Source: Bacteroidaceae bacterium (GTDB lineage: Bacteria; Bacteroidota; Bacteroidia; Bacteroidales; Barnesiellaceae_A). Taken from it: a stretch of DNA of 46,046 nt. Positions 16,524 to 24,983 of the stretch are shown one piece after another; the stretch's first letter is position 1, and every line of letters starts with the position of its first letter. Location of the stretch: the NCBI GenBank assembly GCA_017532725.1, contig JAFXIZ010000046.1, forward strand, positions 1 to 46,046. Reading direction: 5' to 3'. Position numbers and translations under genes: made by a program. Under the pieces are notes generated by a model that saw only the letters and a list, made by a program, of their open reading frames with translations, made no database searches and had not been told where the DNA came from.

Positions 16524-17846
16524 ATGTATAAGTATAGCGACATTTGGCAAGTAGCCTATCCGATTCTTATCAGTCTTGTTATGCAGACACTTATCAATGT
16601 TACCGATACGGCCTATATGGGTCGTGTTGGTGAAATTGAGTTGGGTGCTACTGCATTGGTATCGGTGTATTACCTTACTATATATATGGCTGTTTTTGGG
16701 TTCAGCGTTGGCGCGCAGATTCTTATAGGGCGTCGCAATGGCGAGGGTAATTATAAGAAAATAGCCGAAATAGTGATACAAGGGTGTATATTCCTTATGT
16801 GTATAGCCGTAGCACTCATCTTGTTGTCGATGTGGCTGTCGCCTCGCTTGCTTGCATCTATCGTATCGTCGTCGCGCATCTACGATGCCTGTATCGACTA
16901 TCTCGATTGGCGTATCTGGGGACTGCTGTTCTCGGCTGTCAATGTGATGTGTCGTGCATTCTTTGTGGGTATAACGCGCACACAGGTGCTGGTGTGGAAC
17001 TCTATCATTCTCACACTTGCCAATGTGGTGCTCAACTATATCTTCGTATTTGGTGCTTTCGGTGCGCCGGCTATGGGTATATCGGGTGCAGCCATTGGCT
17101 CGGTTTTGGCCGAGGCATTGGCAATGCTGCATTTTGTAGTGTATGCGTGGCGTAAAGTCGATTTATCGCGTTACGGATTTGCCTCAAAGATCACATTCTC
17201 GCCTCATATAATAAAGGGTATCCTCGACCTGTCGGTGTGGACAATGATACAGAACTTCCTTACTCACGCTGTGTGGTTTGTCTTTTTCTTGGCGATAGAG
17301 CATCTGGGCGAGGAGCAACTCGCTATTACCAACATTGTGCGCAGTGGCTCATCGTTGATATTTATGCCTATCATTGCCTTTGCCTCGACGGCAGCCACAT
17401 TGGTGAGCAATGCAATGGGCGCATCGCGTATGAATGATGTTACACTTATATTGAAGCGAACAGTCAATATGGGATATGCCGTCATTGTGCCTATGGCCAT
17501 TCTTATAGCCTTTATGCCACAAACATTTATGCGTATATTTACCGACAATGAGGTACTGCTGTCGGGCTCTGTGGCATCGGTATATGTTATGTTGGGTTTC
17601 AACTTTGTGGCTATTCCGGCCTGTATTTTGTTTCACGCAGTATCGGGTACGGGCAATACACGCTTTGCATTGGGTATTGAGATTGTGGCAACAATATTCT
17701 ATGCAGCCGCCATATACATAATTATCTTCTATTTGCGAGCCGATGTTGCAGTATGCTGGTCGGTAGAGTATATCTATTGGGCCATAATATTGATATGTGC
17801 GATTCTATTCTTTAAGAAGGGCGAGTGGCGTCGTAGCAAAGTGTAA
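16524..17846 (+). CDS. MATE family efflux transporter
   Basis: A 440-residue inner-membrane protein with twelve predicted helices arranged as two similar halves. It has the family features: N-terminal PILISLVMQTLINVTDTAYMG, GFSVGAQILIGRRNGEG in the first half, and the equivalent FASTAATLVSNAMGASR in the second. MATE proteins export cationic drugs and metabolites using Na+ or H+ gradients; the substrate cannot be told. The C-terminus ends in the basic FFKKGEWRRSKV. No promoter was recognised in the short gap after the panD terminator, so read-through from panCD is possible. Confidence 0.92.
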   Translation: MYKYSDIWQVAYPILISLVMQTLINVTDTAYMGRVGEIELGATALVSVYYLTIYMAVFGFSVGAQILIGRRNGEGNYKKIAEIVIQGCIFLMCIAVALILLSMWLSPRLLASIVSSSRIYDACIDYLDWRIWGLLFSAVNVMCRAFFVGITRTQVLVWNSIILTLANVVLNYIFVFGAFGAPAMGISGAAIGSVLAEALAMLHFVVYAWRKVDLSRYGFASKITFSPHIIKGILDLSVWTMIQNFLTHAVWFVFFLAIEHLGEEQLAITNIVRSGSSLIFMPIIAFASTAATLVSNAMGASRMNDVTLILKRTVNMGYAVIVPMAILIAFMPQTFMRIFTDNEVLLSGSVASVYVMLGFNFVAIPACILFHAVSGTGNTRFALGIEIVATIFYAAAIYIIIFYLRADVAVCWSVEYIYWAIILICAILFFKKGEWRRSKV

Positions 17847-17939
17847 ATAATGCAAGAAAAAATAACGTCACAAGCGTTTTATAAACAGTGGGTTATGCTG
17901 GTGGTGGAAAAATATTCGCAATATTTTATCGAAAAAACC

Positions 17940-17969
17940 TTGCAGAGAACAAAAAAAGTAGTACCTTTG
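17940..17969 (+). promoter_or_regulatory. Promoter of the SRP RNA - tRNA-Thr unit
   Basis: TTG at 17940-17942, 19 bases, then TACCTTTG at 17962-17969. The stretch AAAAAAAGTAGTACCTTTGC closely matches the promoter at the right end of the window (45891-45910), and an A/T-rich region lies upstream as in strong stable-RNA promoters. Confidence 0.75.
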
Positions 17970-17970
17970 C

Positions 17971-18072
17971 GCTCGGGTAAGTCCTACACGACCAGCTCCC
18001 TGTGAATTCCCCCAGGACTTGACCGTAGCAAGGGTAGTAGGTCGTAGCGGTGCGATGTGGTAAGCTTACCCT
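17971..18072 (+). ncRNA. ffs: Signal recognition particle RNA (small bacterial type)
   Basis: About 100 bases that fold end to end, with GGGTAAG (17975-17981) pairing with CTTACCC (18065-18071). Inside, CCTGTGAATTCC, CCCAGG and AGCAAGGGTA match the conserved internal-loop strands (CAGG facing AGCA) that bind the Ffh M domain. The apical ten bases read ACTTGACCGT, so the common GGAA tetraloop is not present. The RNA joins Ffh to target membrane and secreted proteins. It is transcribed together with tRNA-Thr(UGU). Ends are estimated to within a few bases. Confidence 0.88.
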
Positions 18073-18075
18073 TAT

Positions 18076-18149
18076 GCCTCTTTAGCTCAGTTGGCCAGAG
18101 CACGTGATTTGTAATCTCGGGGTCGTTGGTTCGAATCCGACAAGAGGCT
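18076..18149 (+). tRNA. tRNA-Thr (anticodon UGU)
   Basis: A 74-base cloverleaf: acceptor GCCTCTT/AAGAGGC (perfect), D-arm GCTC/GAGC, anticodon loop TTTGTAA (TGT), T-arm GTTGG-TTCGAAT-CCGAC. The anticodon stem CGTGA/TCTCG contains one T-T mismatch. CCA is not encoded. It starts a few bases after the SRP RNA. Confidence 0.95.
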
Positions 18150-18150
18150 C

Positions 18151-18182
18151 AAAAAGCCCGACAGTAATGTCGGGCTTTTTTT
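18151..18182 (+). terminator. Strong intrinsic terminator of the SRP RNA - tRNA unit
   Basis: Arms AAAAAGCCCGACA (18151-18163) and TGTCGGGCTTTTT (18168-18180) with a GTAA loop, ending in a T run. Confidence 0.92.
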
Positions 18183-18302
18183 ATGCATTGAGGTCAAAAA
18201 TAGGGGCTTATTGACTTATTGGTCAAATTAGTACATAAAATAGGAGAGGTTTTTATTTATAGGTTATAAAGGCGAAAATTTTGACAATCTTATATAATTG
18301 TC

Positions 18303-18335
18303 GAGGGCGGCTTCTCATCGCGAGATGCCGCCCTC
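18303..18335. other. Long GC-rich hairpin in an intergenic region
   Basis: GAGGGCGGC (18303-18311) pairs perfectly with GCCGCCCTC (18327-18335); the loop has a further CTC/GAG pairing. No T run follows on either strand, so terminator function is uncertain. The gap 18183-18396 otherwise shows nothing. Confidence 0.5.
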
Positions 18336-18396
18336 TTGCTGAAAAAATACAAACAAACCAAACTAAATAGAATATCTATGTATGAGTGCGTAGTTA

Positions 18397-18789
18397 TTAT
18401 TTATAACTGCATATCCATATTTTGTGGGGATGTTCACCTAATACGTCGTGTGTTACATTGCATATCCATATACGGGTTATCTCTCCGTAAGGCTCATTCA
18501 ACTTGTATGTTGCTCCACAACTGTCGTGTTCGCACATAGTGAGTTCTATTAATGCCTCGTTGCATTGCTCGGTAGTGAGTGTCAGTGATATGCTTTTCTT
18601 GCCTTCGGACAATAGTTCCAACAAGTCATCGCTTCCTGCTACCATCTCGTTCTCTTCCAACGTGTGGTTGGGTACATCGGCATACCACCTGCCGTCTTGT
18701 TTGAAAAATCTTAAATTTATATCTGCTTGATTTATAGAATGATTATTATGGTGTTTTTTGTTGTTTCGTGGAAATAAGGTGGCTGCCAA
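18397..18789 (-). CDS. Small conserved hypothetical protein
   Basis: A 130-residue soluble protein with no signal or membrane segment. After an Asn/His-rich, probably disordered N-terminus (about 1-22) comes INLRFFKQDGRWYADVPNH and then LEENEMVAGSDDLLELLSEG, which have the look of a conserved small family of Bacteroidota, though I cannot name it with certainty. The C-terminal third contains several Cys (around residues 86, 91, 95 and 109) that could hold a metal, without a standard spacing. It ends 62 bases after the GC-rich hairpin and starts 75 bases before the hsp20 stop in the same direction; co-transcription with hsp20 is possible. Confidence 0.65.
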   Translation of the reverse strand: MAATLFPRNNKKHHNNHSINQADINLRFFKQDGRWYADVPNHTLEENEMVAGSDDLLELLSEGKKSISLTLTTEQCNEALIELTMCEHDSCGATYKLNEPYGEITRIWICNVTHDVLGEHPHKIWICSYK

Positions 18790-18863
18790 ATAGTGTGAGG
18801 AGGGAGGGCGTGTGTGAGTCGAGGTTTCTATCTCTCAACTCTCTACCCTCAACGCTCAACTCC

Positions 18864-19286
18864 TTATGCTATGCCTATGGTGCGTACTTCGGGTTTTACA
18901 ACCTCGGGTGCGAGTTTGGGTAACACGATGTATAGGATGCCGTTCTCGACGCGTGCGCTGATGCCTTCGCGATTGACGTCATCGGGTAGCACAATGCTTT
19001 GACGGAATGCCGATGCGCGAAATCCTTGGCGCAGATAACGTTTTTCGGGTGTCGATTTGGGGGCTTTCTCCATACTTACAACCAAGTTGTTCTCGGTATC
19101 GAGTTGTATTTTGAAGTCCTCTTTTGTCATACCCGGTACGGCAAATTCCATTTCGTATTGTGATTCGACCTCGGTAATATTGATTGCGGGAATGGCATTG
19201 CCATTTGAACGGTATGTCCAAGCGTCGTTGTCCAACATACTGTAAAGTGCATCAAATACGGTATTGAAATTTCTTGTTGTTTTCAT
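18864..19286 (-). CDS. Hsp20 / alpha-crystallin family small heat shock protein
   Basis: A 140-residue chaperone. The alpha-crystallin domain spans about 33-128: PAINITEVESQYEMEFAVPGM opens it and GISARVENGILYIVLPK closes it with the diagnostic G-x-L-x-x-x-LPK. The C-terminal extension holds VRTIGI, an I-x-I-type anchor for oligomer assembly. Such proteins hold unfolding proteins in the cytoplasm under heat or oxidative stress. The upstream region shared with the divergent metal exporter carries two direct repeats (19412-19447). Confidence 0.94.
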   Translation of the reverse strand: MKTTRNFNTVFDALYSMLDNDAWTYRSNGNAIPAINITEVESQYEMEFAVPGMTKEDFKIQLDTENNLVVSMEKAPKSTPEKRYLRQGFRASAFRQSIVLPDDVNREGISARVENGILYIVLPKLAPEVVKPEVRTIGIA

Positions 19287-19411
19287 CTTTTAATCTCCTT
19301 TTTTGTTTTAATAATTACTATTATCTTTGCGCATAAGCAATGCAGTGTTTGCTGTGCGCTTCACTGTAAATATTTCAATTTATGTGCCAATGGCAGAAAT
19401 TTGTAAAAATG

Positions 19412-19447
19412 CTGACAAAATTAACGCATCGAACTGTCAAAATTAAC
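19412..19447. promoter_or_regulatory. Paired direct repeats between hsp20 and the CDF exporter
   Basis: CTGACAAAATTAAC (19412-19425) and CTGTCAAAATTAAC (19434-19447) are 14-base near-identical direct repeats with a 22-base period, two DNA turns. Read on the minus strand each contains TAATTTTG, a -7-like box. They may be regulator sites or tandem promoter parts. Confidence 0.4.
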
Positions 19448-19513
19448 ATTATGGCTGTCTTTTTGGCATAAATTGTTAGTAAAAGCAATGAAATATAACA
19501 AAATCTAAACATT

Positions 19514-20416
19514 ATGTCGGAGCATCATCATCACCATCATCACCACTATGAAGTAGAGTCGGAGCAGTCGGGACAGATACTGATGGTGGGTATTGTCCTT
19601 AATTTGCTGTTTGTTGTGGTAGAGTTGGTAATGGGCTGGATGTATGGCTCATTGGGCTTGTTGGGTGATGCCGGTCATAATCTGGGCGACGTGTTCAGTC
19701 TTATAATGGCTTTCTTGGCTTATAGATTGGCTCGTATCCCTGCCACCAAACGCTACACCTACGGCTATCGAAAGAGTACAATTCTTGTTTCGTTGCTCAA
19801 TGCTATTATTCTATTGGTGGCTGTCGGTGCTATTGTGGTGGAGGCTGTGCGCAAGTTGCAAGCCCCTGCCGATGTTAATGGCGAGGCTGTGTCGTGGACT
19901 GCTGCATTGGGTATTGTGGTAAATGGTATTACGGCCTATATGCTTATGTCGAAGCGCAAGGGTGACTTGAATATGCGTGGCGCTTTCTTGCATATGGTAG
20001 CCGATACGTTGGTGTCGGTGGGCGTATTGCTATCGGGTGTGGTTATTATGGTGTGGGGTATAACTATAGTCGATCCTATTATAAGTCTTGTCATTGCTGT
20101 TGTGATATTGGTTTCTACTTGGCGATTGCTTGCCGACAGCCTGCGACTCTCGCTCGATGGTGTCCCCGAGGGTATTGATGTCGATAGTATTACGGGTGTG
20201 ATAACTTCAACACCCGGAGTCTTGGGTGTGCATCATCTGCACATTTGGGCAATGAGTACCACACAAAACGCACTTACAGCGCACATTGTCATAGATGAGA
20301 TGGCGCAAATGGAGGTGGTGAAGGAGGCTGTTAAAAGCCGTCTTGCCCAACACGCCATCACGCACGCCACGCTCGAGATAGAGGTGGGTGTGGCTTGTTG
20401 TGAGAATAAATGTTGA
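19514..20416 (+). CDS. Cation diffusion facilitator metal exporter with N-terminal His tract
   Basis: A 300-residue protein with six membrane helices (about 20-215) and a cytoplasmic ferredoxin-like C-terminal domain (about 220-295). The transport site is visible: Asp52, His55-x3-Asp59 in GDAGHNLGD (helix 2) and His160-x3-Asp164 in HMVAD (helix 5), the H/D pattern typical of Zn2+ exporters. Eight consecutive histidines at residues 4-11 probably bind metal at the cytoplasmic entrance. It resembles the CzcD/ZitB branch. It converges on the MurU-like gene. Confidence 0.93.
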   Translation: MSEHHHHHHHHYEVESEQSGQILMVGIVLNLLFVVVELVMGWMYGSLGLLGDAGHNLGDVFSLIMAFLAYRLARIPATKRYTYGYRKSTILVSLLNAIILLVAVGAIVVEAVRKLQAPADVNGEAVSWTAALGIVVNGITAYMLMSKRKGDLNMRGAFLHMVADTLVSVGVLLSGVVIMVWGITIVDPIISLVIAVVILVSTWRLLADSLRLSLDGVPEGIDVDSITGVITSTPGVLGVHHLHIWAMSTTQNALTAHIVIDEMAQMEVVKEAVKSRLAQHAITHATLEIEVGVACCENKC

Positions 20417-20475
20417 GGTGCTTGATGCTCAAATATCGCGACAATGCTCTGTTTCGCGACAGGTTGCTACTTTGC

Positions 20476-21198
20476 TCAAATGCCTTTTATAAAAGATTCG
20501 GCCACGGTCAGCGTGTCTATCTTGCCAACGTCGAGCATCGTAAAGTTGTCGGGGGTGTAACCGGCTATGCGATTGCTGCTCATTGCTTGCAGATAAAAAT
20601 CGATGATTGAAAACTTGTCGGGGTAGGCTTGCATCAACTCAAAGATGCGAGGCGACACAACGTGTATGCCGGCAAATGCCGCTCGGTGCAATGGGGTGGT
20701 GTCGAGTTCGTGAGGCTTTACTTCGCCTGTTTTGATGTTATTCCACCCTTGCAGGTTATTCTCGTTGTCAAACAGCAGGTATCGGCTTGTTTCTCGGTTG
20801 CTTACCACGACTGTAGCCAATCGGTCGGGGGTGTGCGAGGCCAGCAGTTTGCTGAAATCGATATTCGATAATATATCGACGTTGTGTATCAATACAGGCT
20901 CGTTGCCGGCGAGCAATGCAGCAGCCTTGCGCAGCCCTCCACCGGTGTCGAGTAGCATATCGCTTTCGTCGGAAATATCTATTTTCATCCCGTAATCGTG
21001 CGTGGCAATATACTCTTTTATTTGCTCGGCGTGGTGGTGTACATTGACAACAGCGTAGTTGCAACCCGATTGTTGCAACTTGACAAGCAGGTGATGTAAC
21101 AAAGGTTGTCCGGCAACGGGGACAAGGGCTTTGGGCATAGTATCGGTAAGAGGGCGCAGGCGAGTTCCCAATCCTGCCGCGAATATCATTGCTTTCAT
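20476..21198 (-). CDS. Sugar-1-phosphate nucleotidyltransferase, MurU-like
   Basis: A 240-residue nucleotidyltransferase. The N-terminal [15 protein letters not shown] with Lys23 in MPKALVPV is the NTP-binding loop; [11 protein letters not shown] supplies the metal-binding Asp. Its small size and position directly after an AmgK-like kinase gene (four bases between) fit MurU, which makes UDP-N-acetylmuramic acid from the 1-phosphate in the cell-wall recycling route that bypasses MurA. Family membership is firm; MurU activity is inferred from the neighbour. A short TCGCGA hairpin lies beyond the stop (20436-20459). Confidence 0.85.
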   Translation of the reverse strand: MKAMIFAAGLGTRLRPLTDTMPKALVPVAGQPLLHHLLVKLQQSGCNYAVVNVHHHAEQIKEYIATHDYGMKIDISDESDMLLDTGGGLRKAAALLAGNEPVLIHNVDILSNIDFSKLLASHTPDRLATVVVSNRETSRYLLFDNENNLQGWNNIKTGEVKPHELDTTPLHRAAFAGIHVVSPRIFELMQAYPDKFSIIDFYLQAMSSNRIAGYTPDNFTMLDVGKIDTLTVAESFIKGI

Positions 21199-21202
21199 AT
21201 CG

Positions 21203-22633
21203 TTATTGTGGGGTGAAAAGTTGTGTGACGGCTCTTTCGCGATGAATGAGCAATACCTCTATATTATATTTCCGGTGCAGATGCTCGGCCATAGCCTGTG
21301 CCGAATATACCGAGCGATGTTGTCCTCCCGTACAGCCAAACGATACTTGCAGTGATGTAAAACCACGACGCAGATAACGCTCTACCGATGCATCTACCAA
21401 GGCGTATGCGTGGTCGAGGAAGGTGAGTATCTCGCCATCTTTCTCAAGGAATTCTATTACCGGAGTATCCATTCCCGTAAGGCTCTTGTATTCATCGTAG
21501 CGTCCCGGGTTGTGTACGGCTCGACAGTCGAAAACGAAGCCACCACCGTTGCCCGAATTATCCGATGGAATGGACTTTTTGTACGAAAAACTATATACAG
21601 TCACGCGCAGTGTTGTGCGTGGCTCGCTTGCCTTATAGCAAGGCATATTGCATATCGCTTGCAGTGTCGATTGCAAGTGAGGGTAAGGAGCAGCAACGCC
21701 GATGTCGAGCAGTTCTCGAAGGTTGTCAACTGCCTGATTAATGCTTTGTAAAAATATATCTTTACGCTCGAAATAGCCTCTAAATCCGTATGCGCCAAGT
21801 ACTTGTATGGTGCGAAATAGGATAAATAGGTTGAGTTCTTGTCGGAATTGTAGGTTGTCGATGCAAGGGTAATAGCAGCGCAAGGCATCAAGGTATTCGC
21901 CTATCAGTTTCTCGCGTAGCGAGGCCGGATATTGAGCGCGCGCCTGCCACAAAAACGATGCAACGTCATAATGAACAGCACCGTGTCGGCCTCCTTGAAA
22001 ATCGATGAAATGGGGCTTCCCGTCGGCTATCATAATGTTGCGACTCTGAAAATCGCGATACATAAATCCTGTAGGCTCGGCAGTCAATAAGTCGGCAGCC
22101 ATTCGCTCAAAGTCATCTTGCAGACGCTCCTCGTGAAAGGCTGTTCCGGTAGCCTTCAGGAAGCAGTATTTAAAGTAATTCAGGTCGTACATAATACTGC
22201 GTAGGTCGAAACTCGGTGTAGGGTAGCATACCGAATAGTCCAATCCACAATCTCCATCGACCTGTGTGCGAGCCAATGTGTGCATTGTGGCAGCCAATAG
22301 GTTGTAAGCCGACTCATCCCATACACCACTTTTGCGACACTGCGACAGTGTGTCGTATAGTGATAAGTCGCCCAAGTCGGTCTGTAGGTAACGCAACTCA
22401 TCATCACTCACAGCCACCACTCGTGGCACGGGAATGCCCGAGTCGGCCAGATGTCCCGATAGGGCAATAAAGGCTCTGTTTTCTTCGATTGATTCGCCAA
22501 TTACGCCCACCAGTGAGGTGCCTCCGGCTTGAATGCGATAGTAGCGTCGTGCCGAGCCTGCTTGAGTAAGGGGCTTTACCATAGTAGGCTGTACGCCGTA
22601 ATATTGGGTGTATAGTTTCTTGAGTTCTTCCAT
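21203..22633 (-). CDS. AmgK-like sugar kinase fused to a RapZ C-terminal domain
   Basis: A 476-residue two-domain protein. Residues about 1-330 are an aminoglycoside-phosphotransferase-fold kinase: substrate loop around [10 protein letters not shown] (26-35), catalytic loop YRDFQSRN (192-199, Asp194 and Asn199) and metal site IDFQGG (210-215), as in AmgK, which phosphorylates N-acetylmuramate/N-acetylglucosamine at the anomeric carbon. Residues about 343-476 match the C-terminal half of Rap[21 protein letters not shown] (365-376) and [11 protein letters not shown] (433-443). In Enterobacteria the RapZ C-terminal domain binds glucosamine-6-phosphate and controls GlmS synthesis; its P-loop half is missing here. 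The next gene is MurU-like, so the pair probably salvages peptidoglycan sugars, with the extra domain as a possible amino-sugar sensor (inference). Confidence 0.88.
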   Translation of the reverse strand: MEELKKLYTQYYGVQPTMVKPLTQAGSARRYYRIQAGGTSLVGVIGESIEENRAFIALSGHLADSGIPVPRVVAVSDDELRYLQTDLGDLSLYDTLSQCRKSGVWDESAYNLLAATMHTLARTQVDGDCGLDYSVCYPTPSFDLRSIMYDLNYFKYCFLKATGTAFHEERLQDDFERMAADLLTAEPTGFMYRDFQSRNIMIADGKPHFIDFQGGRHGAVHYDVASFLWQARAQYPASLREKLIGEYLDALRCYYPCIDNLQFRQELNLFILFRTIQVLGAYGFRGYFERKDIFLQSINQAVDNLRELLDIGVAAPYPHLQSTLQAICNMPCYKASEPRTTLRVTVYSFSYKKSIPSDNSGNGGGFVFDCRAVHNPGRYDEYKSLTGMDTPVIEFLEKDGEILTFLDHAYALVDASVERYLRRGFTSLQVSFGCTGGQHRSVYSAQAMAEHLHRKYNIEVLLIHRERAVTQLFTPQ

Positions 22634-22699
22634 AGGTCGGTGTGTTTGAATAACAAAAGTAATGTTTTTTTGTGGCTTAAAAAAATTGTGACCGAAAAC

Positions 22700-22730
22700 T
22701 TTGTTATGCGCGTGCTAATAACTACCTTCG
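22700..22730 (+). promoter_or_regulatory. Promoter of the DUF4491 gene
   Basis: TTTG at 22700-22703, 19 bases, then TACCTTCG at 22723-22730 (one mismatch to TAnnTTTG). The DUF4491 ATG follows 35 bases later. Confidence 0.6.
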
Positions 22731-22765
22731 CAAGATGAATTTTGTACTCAATAAAACGTGTATAT

Positions 22766-23080
22766 ATGTTGGATTTTCTTGAAAGTCATAACCTGATGGG
22801 CTTGGTTATAGGAATATGTACGTTCCTTATCATCGGTATGTTTCATCCATTGGTAATCAAGGCGCATTATCATTGGGGAACAGGTTGCTGGTGGGTCTTC
22901 CTGTTGCTGGGCATCGGAGGCGTTGTAGCATCGCTGTTGGTCGATAGTATATTTTTCTCGACGTTGCTCGGTGTATTTTCGTTCTCCTCGTTCTGGACTA
23001 TCAAAGAGTTGTTCGAACAGCAAGAGAGAGTGCGTAAAGGATGGTTTCCTAAAAATCCCAAACGCAAATATCCTTTCTGA
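22766..23080 (+). CDS. DUF4491 family small membrane protein
   Basis: A 104-residue protein from the ATG at 22766 (MLDFLESHNLMG); an upstream in-frame start at 22742 lies only 12 bases after the promoter box and is less likely. Three helices are visible: LVIGICTFLIIGMF, WWVFLLLGIGGVVASLLV and TLLGVFSFSSFWTI, followed by a basic cytoplasmic tail KELFEQQERVRKGWFPKNPKRKYPF. This layout, including the HPLVIKAHYHWG loop, matches DUF4491, a Bacteroidota family without known function. Confidence 0.8.
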   Translation: MLDFLESHNLMGLVIGICTFLIIGMFHPLVIKAHYHWGTGCWWVFLLLGIGGVVASLLVDSIFFSTLLGVFSFSSFWTIKELFEQQERVRKGWFPKNPKRKYPF

Positions 23081-23148
23081 AAATCATTGCGTTACAGCAA
23101 AATATAATTGATAAAAAAGTTTTTAAACAATATTTGTCAATAAATTGT

Positions 23149-23177
23149 TTTGCGTACTCAAAAAAAATGTATCTTTG
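23149..23177 (+). promoter_or_regulatory. Probable promoter of ilvE
   Basis: TATCTTTG at 23170-23177 is a good -7 box. TTTG at 23149-23152 is 17 bases upstream, slightly short; ATTG at 23144-23147 gives 22. The start codon follows at 23202. Confidence 0.5.
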
Positions 23178-23201
23178 TAAACCTAAACTTAAAAAAATAT
23201 T

Positions 23202-24227
23202 ATGGAACTCGCAAATCTTGATTGGAATAGTCTTGGTTTCGGATATATCGACACCGACTATAACGTACGCTGTACTTACAAAGACGGTAAGTGGGGCGAA
23301 CTCACAGTGACAGACAAAAAAACTATTGACTTGCATATGGCGGCTACATGCCTCCACTACGGTCAAGAGTGTTTTGAAGGTATGAAAGCCTTCCGTGGTA
23401 AAGATGGTAAAATCCGTATCTTCCGTCTTCGTGCCGGAGCAGAGCGTATGCAAACATCTTGCCGTGGTGTTCTAATGCCCGAGATGCCTATCGAATTGTA
23501 TATGGATGCTGTTCGTTTGGCTGTTAAGAAAAATGAGCGTTTTGTGCCTCCCTATGAGAGCGATGCTTCTTTGTATATCCGTCCTCTTATCATCGGTTCT
23601 TCGGCACAAGTAGGTGTGAAACCTGCTCAAGAATATACACTCATCGTTTTTGTAACCCCCGTAGGCCCGTACTTCAAAGAGGGTATTAAGCCTACCAAGA
23701 TGCTCATCGTTCGTGAATATAACCGTGCGGCTCCCCTTGGTACAGGTCGTTACAAAGTAGGTGGTAACTACGCAGCGAGTCTTTCTTCTACTGTATTGGC
23801 TCACGAAAAAGGTTATTCAAATCCTATCTACCTCGATGCCAAAGAGAAAAAATACATTGACGAGTGTGGTGCTGCCAACTTCTTCGGTATTCGCGATAAT
23901 ACTTATATCACTCCTAAGAGCGATTCAATTCTTCCTTCTATCACCAACAAATGTTTGCAAGCACTTGCCGAGCACTTGGGTATGAAGGTCGAATGTCGTC
24001 CTATCCCCGAAGATGAGTTGTCAACATTCGAAGAGGCTGCTGCTTGTGGTACTGCTGCTGTTATCAGCCCCATCTCGCAAATCGACGACCCCGTTCGTGG
24101 CGTAAGTTATACTTATACTACCGACGGTTCGGTAGGTCCTTGCTGCCGTAAACTTTACGATCTCCTCTGCGCTATCCGTAAGGGTGAGACTGAAGATATA
24201 TTTGGCTGGAACGATATTCTCGAATAA
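23202..24227 (+). CDS. ilvE: Branched-chain amino acid aminotransferase
   Basis: A 341-residue fold-type IV PLP enzyme that interconverts Leu, Ile and Val with their 2-keto acids. Lys185 in RYKVGGNYA is the PLP-binding lysine; FEGMKAFRG (58-66), YIRPLIIG, and the closing blocks EECGAANFF-like DECGAANFF and EEAAACGTAAVISPI are the family landmarks. The length and the LHYGQECFEGMKAF start of the catalytic domain fit the longer BCAT2-type branch. A terminator follows at 24249. Codon usage is like that of highly expressed genes here. Confidence 0.96.
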   Translation: MELANLDWNSLGFGYIDTDYNVRCTYKDGKWGELTVTDKKTIDLHMAATCLHYGQECFEGMKAFRGKDGKIRIFRLRAGAERMQTSCRGVLMPEMPIELYMDAVRLAVKKNERFVPPYESDASLYIRPLIIGSSAQVGVKPAQEYTLIVFVTPVGPYFKEGIKPTKMLIVREYNRAAPLGTGRYKVGGNYAASLSSTVLAHEKGYSNPIYLDAKEKKYIDECGAANFFGIRDNTYITPKSDSILPSITNKCLQALAEHLGMKVECRPIPEDELSTFEEAAACGTAAVISPISQIDDPVRGVSYTYTTDGSVGPCCRKLYDLLCAIRKGETEDIFGWNDILE

Positions 24228-24248
24228 TATTGTCGAAACATAACCTAC

Positions 24249-24283
24249 GAGGGTGTGTCATAAACTGACGCACCCTCATTTTA
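24249..24283 (+). terminator. Intrinsic terminator after ilvE
   Basis: Twelve-base arms GAGGGTGTGTCA (24249-24260) and TGACGCACCCTC (24266-24277) with a TAAAC loop and one G-T pair, then ATTTTAT. Confidence 0.75.
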
Positions 24284-24292
24284 TCCTGTTTT

Positions 24293-24853
24293 ATGATTGA
24301 CATAGCAACAATATTTTATAAATATTACCGGCCCGATACTCCTCTCGCGCGCCTCGTGTGGCAGCACAGCAAGTGTGTGGCGCGTCGCGCTGTTGCCATA
24401 GCCGATGCTTGTCGCAACTTGGCTATCGACAAGCAATTTCTTTACGAAGCGGCTATGTTGCACGATATAGGTGTGTTTCGTACTCACGCTCCGTCGATAC
24501 TCTGTAATGGCGATGCTCACTACATTTGTCACGGTATTATTGGTGCCGATTTGTTGCGAGCCGAAGGGCTTGATACTCACGCCCTTGTGTGCGAGCGTCA
24601 CATAGGAGTGGGGCTTACGGTGGCCGATATCGAGGCTCAAAATCTGCCTCTCCCACGACGTGATATGTTGCCCCTGTCGCTCGAGGAGAAACTGATATGC
24701 TATGCCGATAACTTCTTCTCCAAGTCACGACCCGATGTGGTGCGTTCGTTTGAGCAAGTGCGAGCAGGTGTGGCGCGTTTCGGGGATGACAATTTGCGCC
24801 GTTTCGATGAATTGGCCGCTCTCTTTGGTGGTGCTGAGTTGTCATTGCCTTGA
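24293..24853 (+). CDS. HD-domain phosphohydrolase
   Basis: A 186-residue cytoplasmic protein with an HD metal-dependent hydrolase fold. The metal ligands are visible as His25 (WQHSKCVARRA), His57-Asp58 (AMLHDIG) and further His/Asp in DAHYICHGIIGADLL (about 74-88), then GVGLTVADIEAQNL. It belongs to the small HD proteins often noted as HDIG-domain proteins; substrate (a nucleotide or phosphate ester) is not known. The start lies about ten bases after the ilvE terminator. Confidence 0.85.
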   Translation: MIDIATIFYKYYRPDTPLARLVWQHSKCVARRAVAIADACRNLAIDKQFLYEAAMLHDIGVFRTHAPSILCNGDAHYICHGIIGADLLRAEGLDTHALVCERHIGVGLTVADIEAQNLPLPRRDMLPLSLEEKLICYADNFFSKSRPDVVRSFEQVRAGVARFGDDNLRRFDELAALFGGAELSLP

Positions 24854-24948
24854 CTTGTATAATCTCCGACTCTTATTTTGTGGCTTTCTCGTTGATTCCT
24901 AATTTATATTAAAGCCTCTTTAATCGCTGATATATCGCAGAAAAAGTG

Positions 24949-24956
24949 TAACTTTG
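24949..24956 (+). promoter_or_regulatory. -7 box upstream of lptD that fixes its start
   Basis: TAACTTTG matches the -7 consensus, with no good -33 box. A TTG start at 24954 would lie inside this box, so the ATG at 24984 is preferred. Confidence 0.5.
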
Positions 24957-24983
24957 CACCTTGTTGTATATATATCACGCGTA

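Noticed and set aside
19391-19405. Sigma-54-like TGGCA-N-TTGT element
   Set aside because: The GG to GT spacing is one base short and the second element is GT, not GC.
20436-20459. TCGCGA hairpin between two convergent genes as a terminator
   Set aside because: Only six paired bases and no T run.
24954-24983. TTG start for lptD
   Set aside because: It lies within the TAACTTTG -7 box; the ATG at 24984 gives a clean signal peptide.
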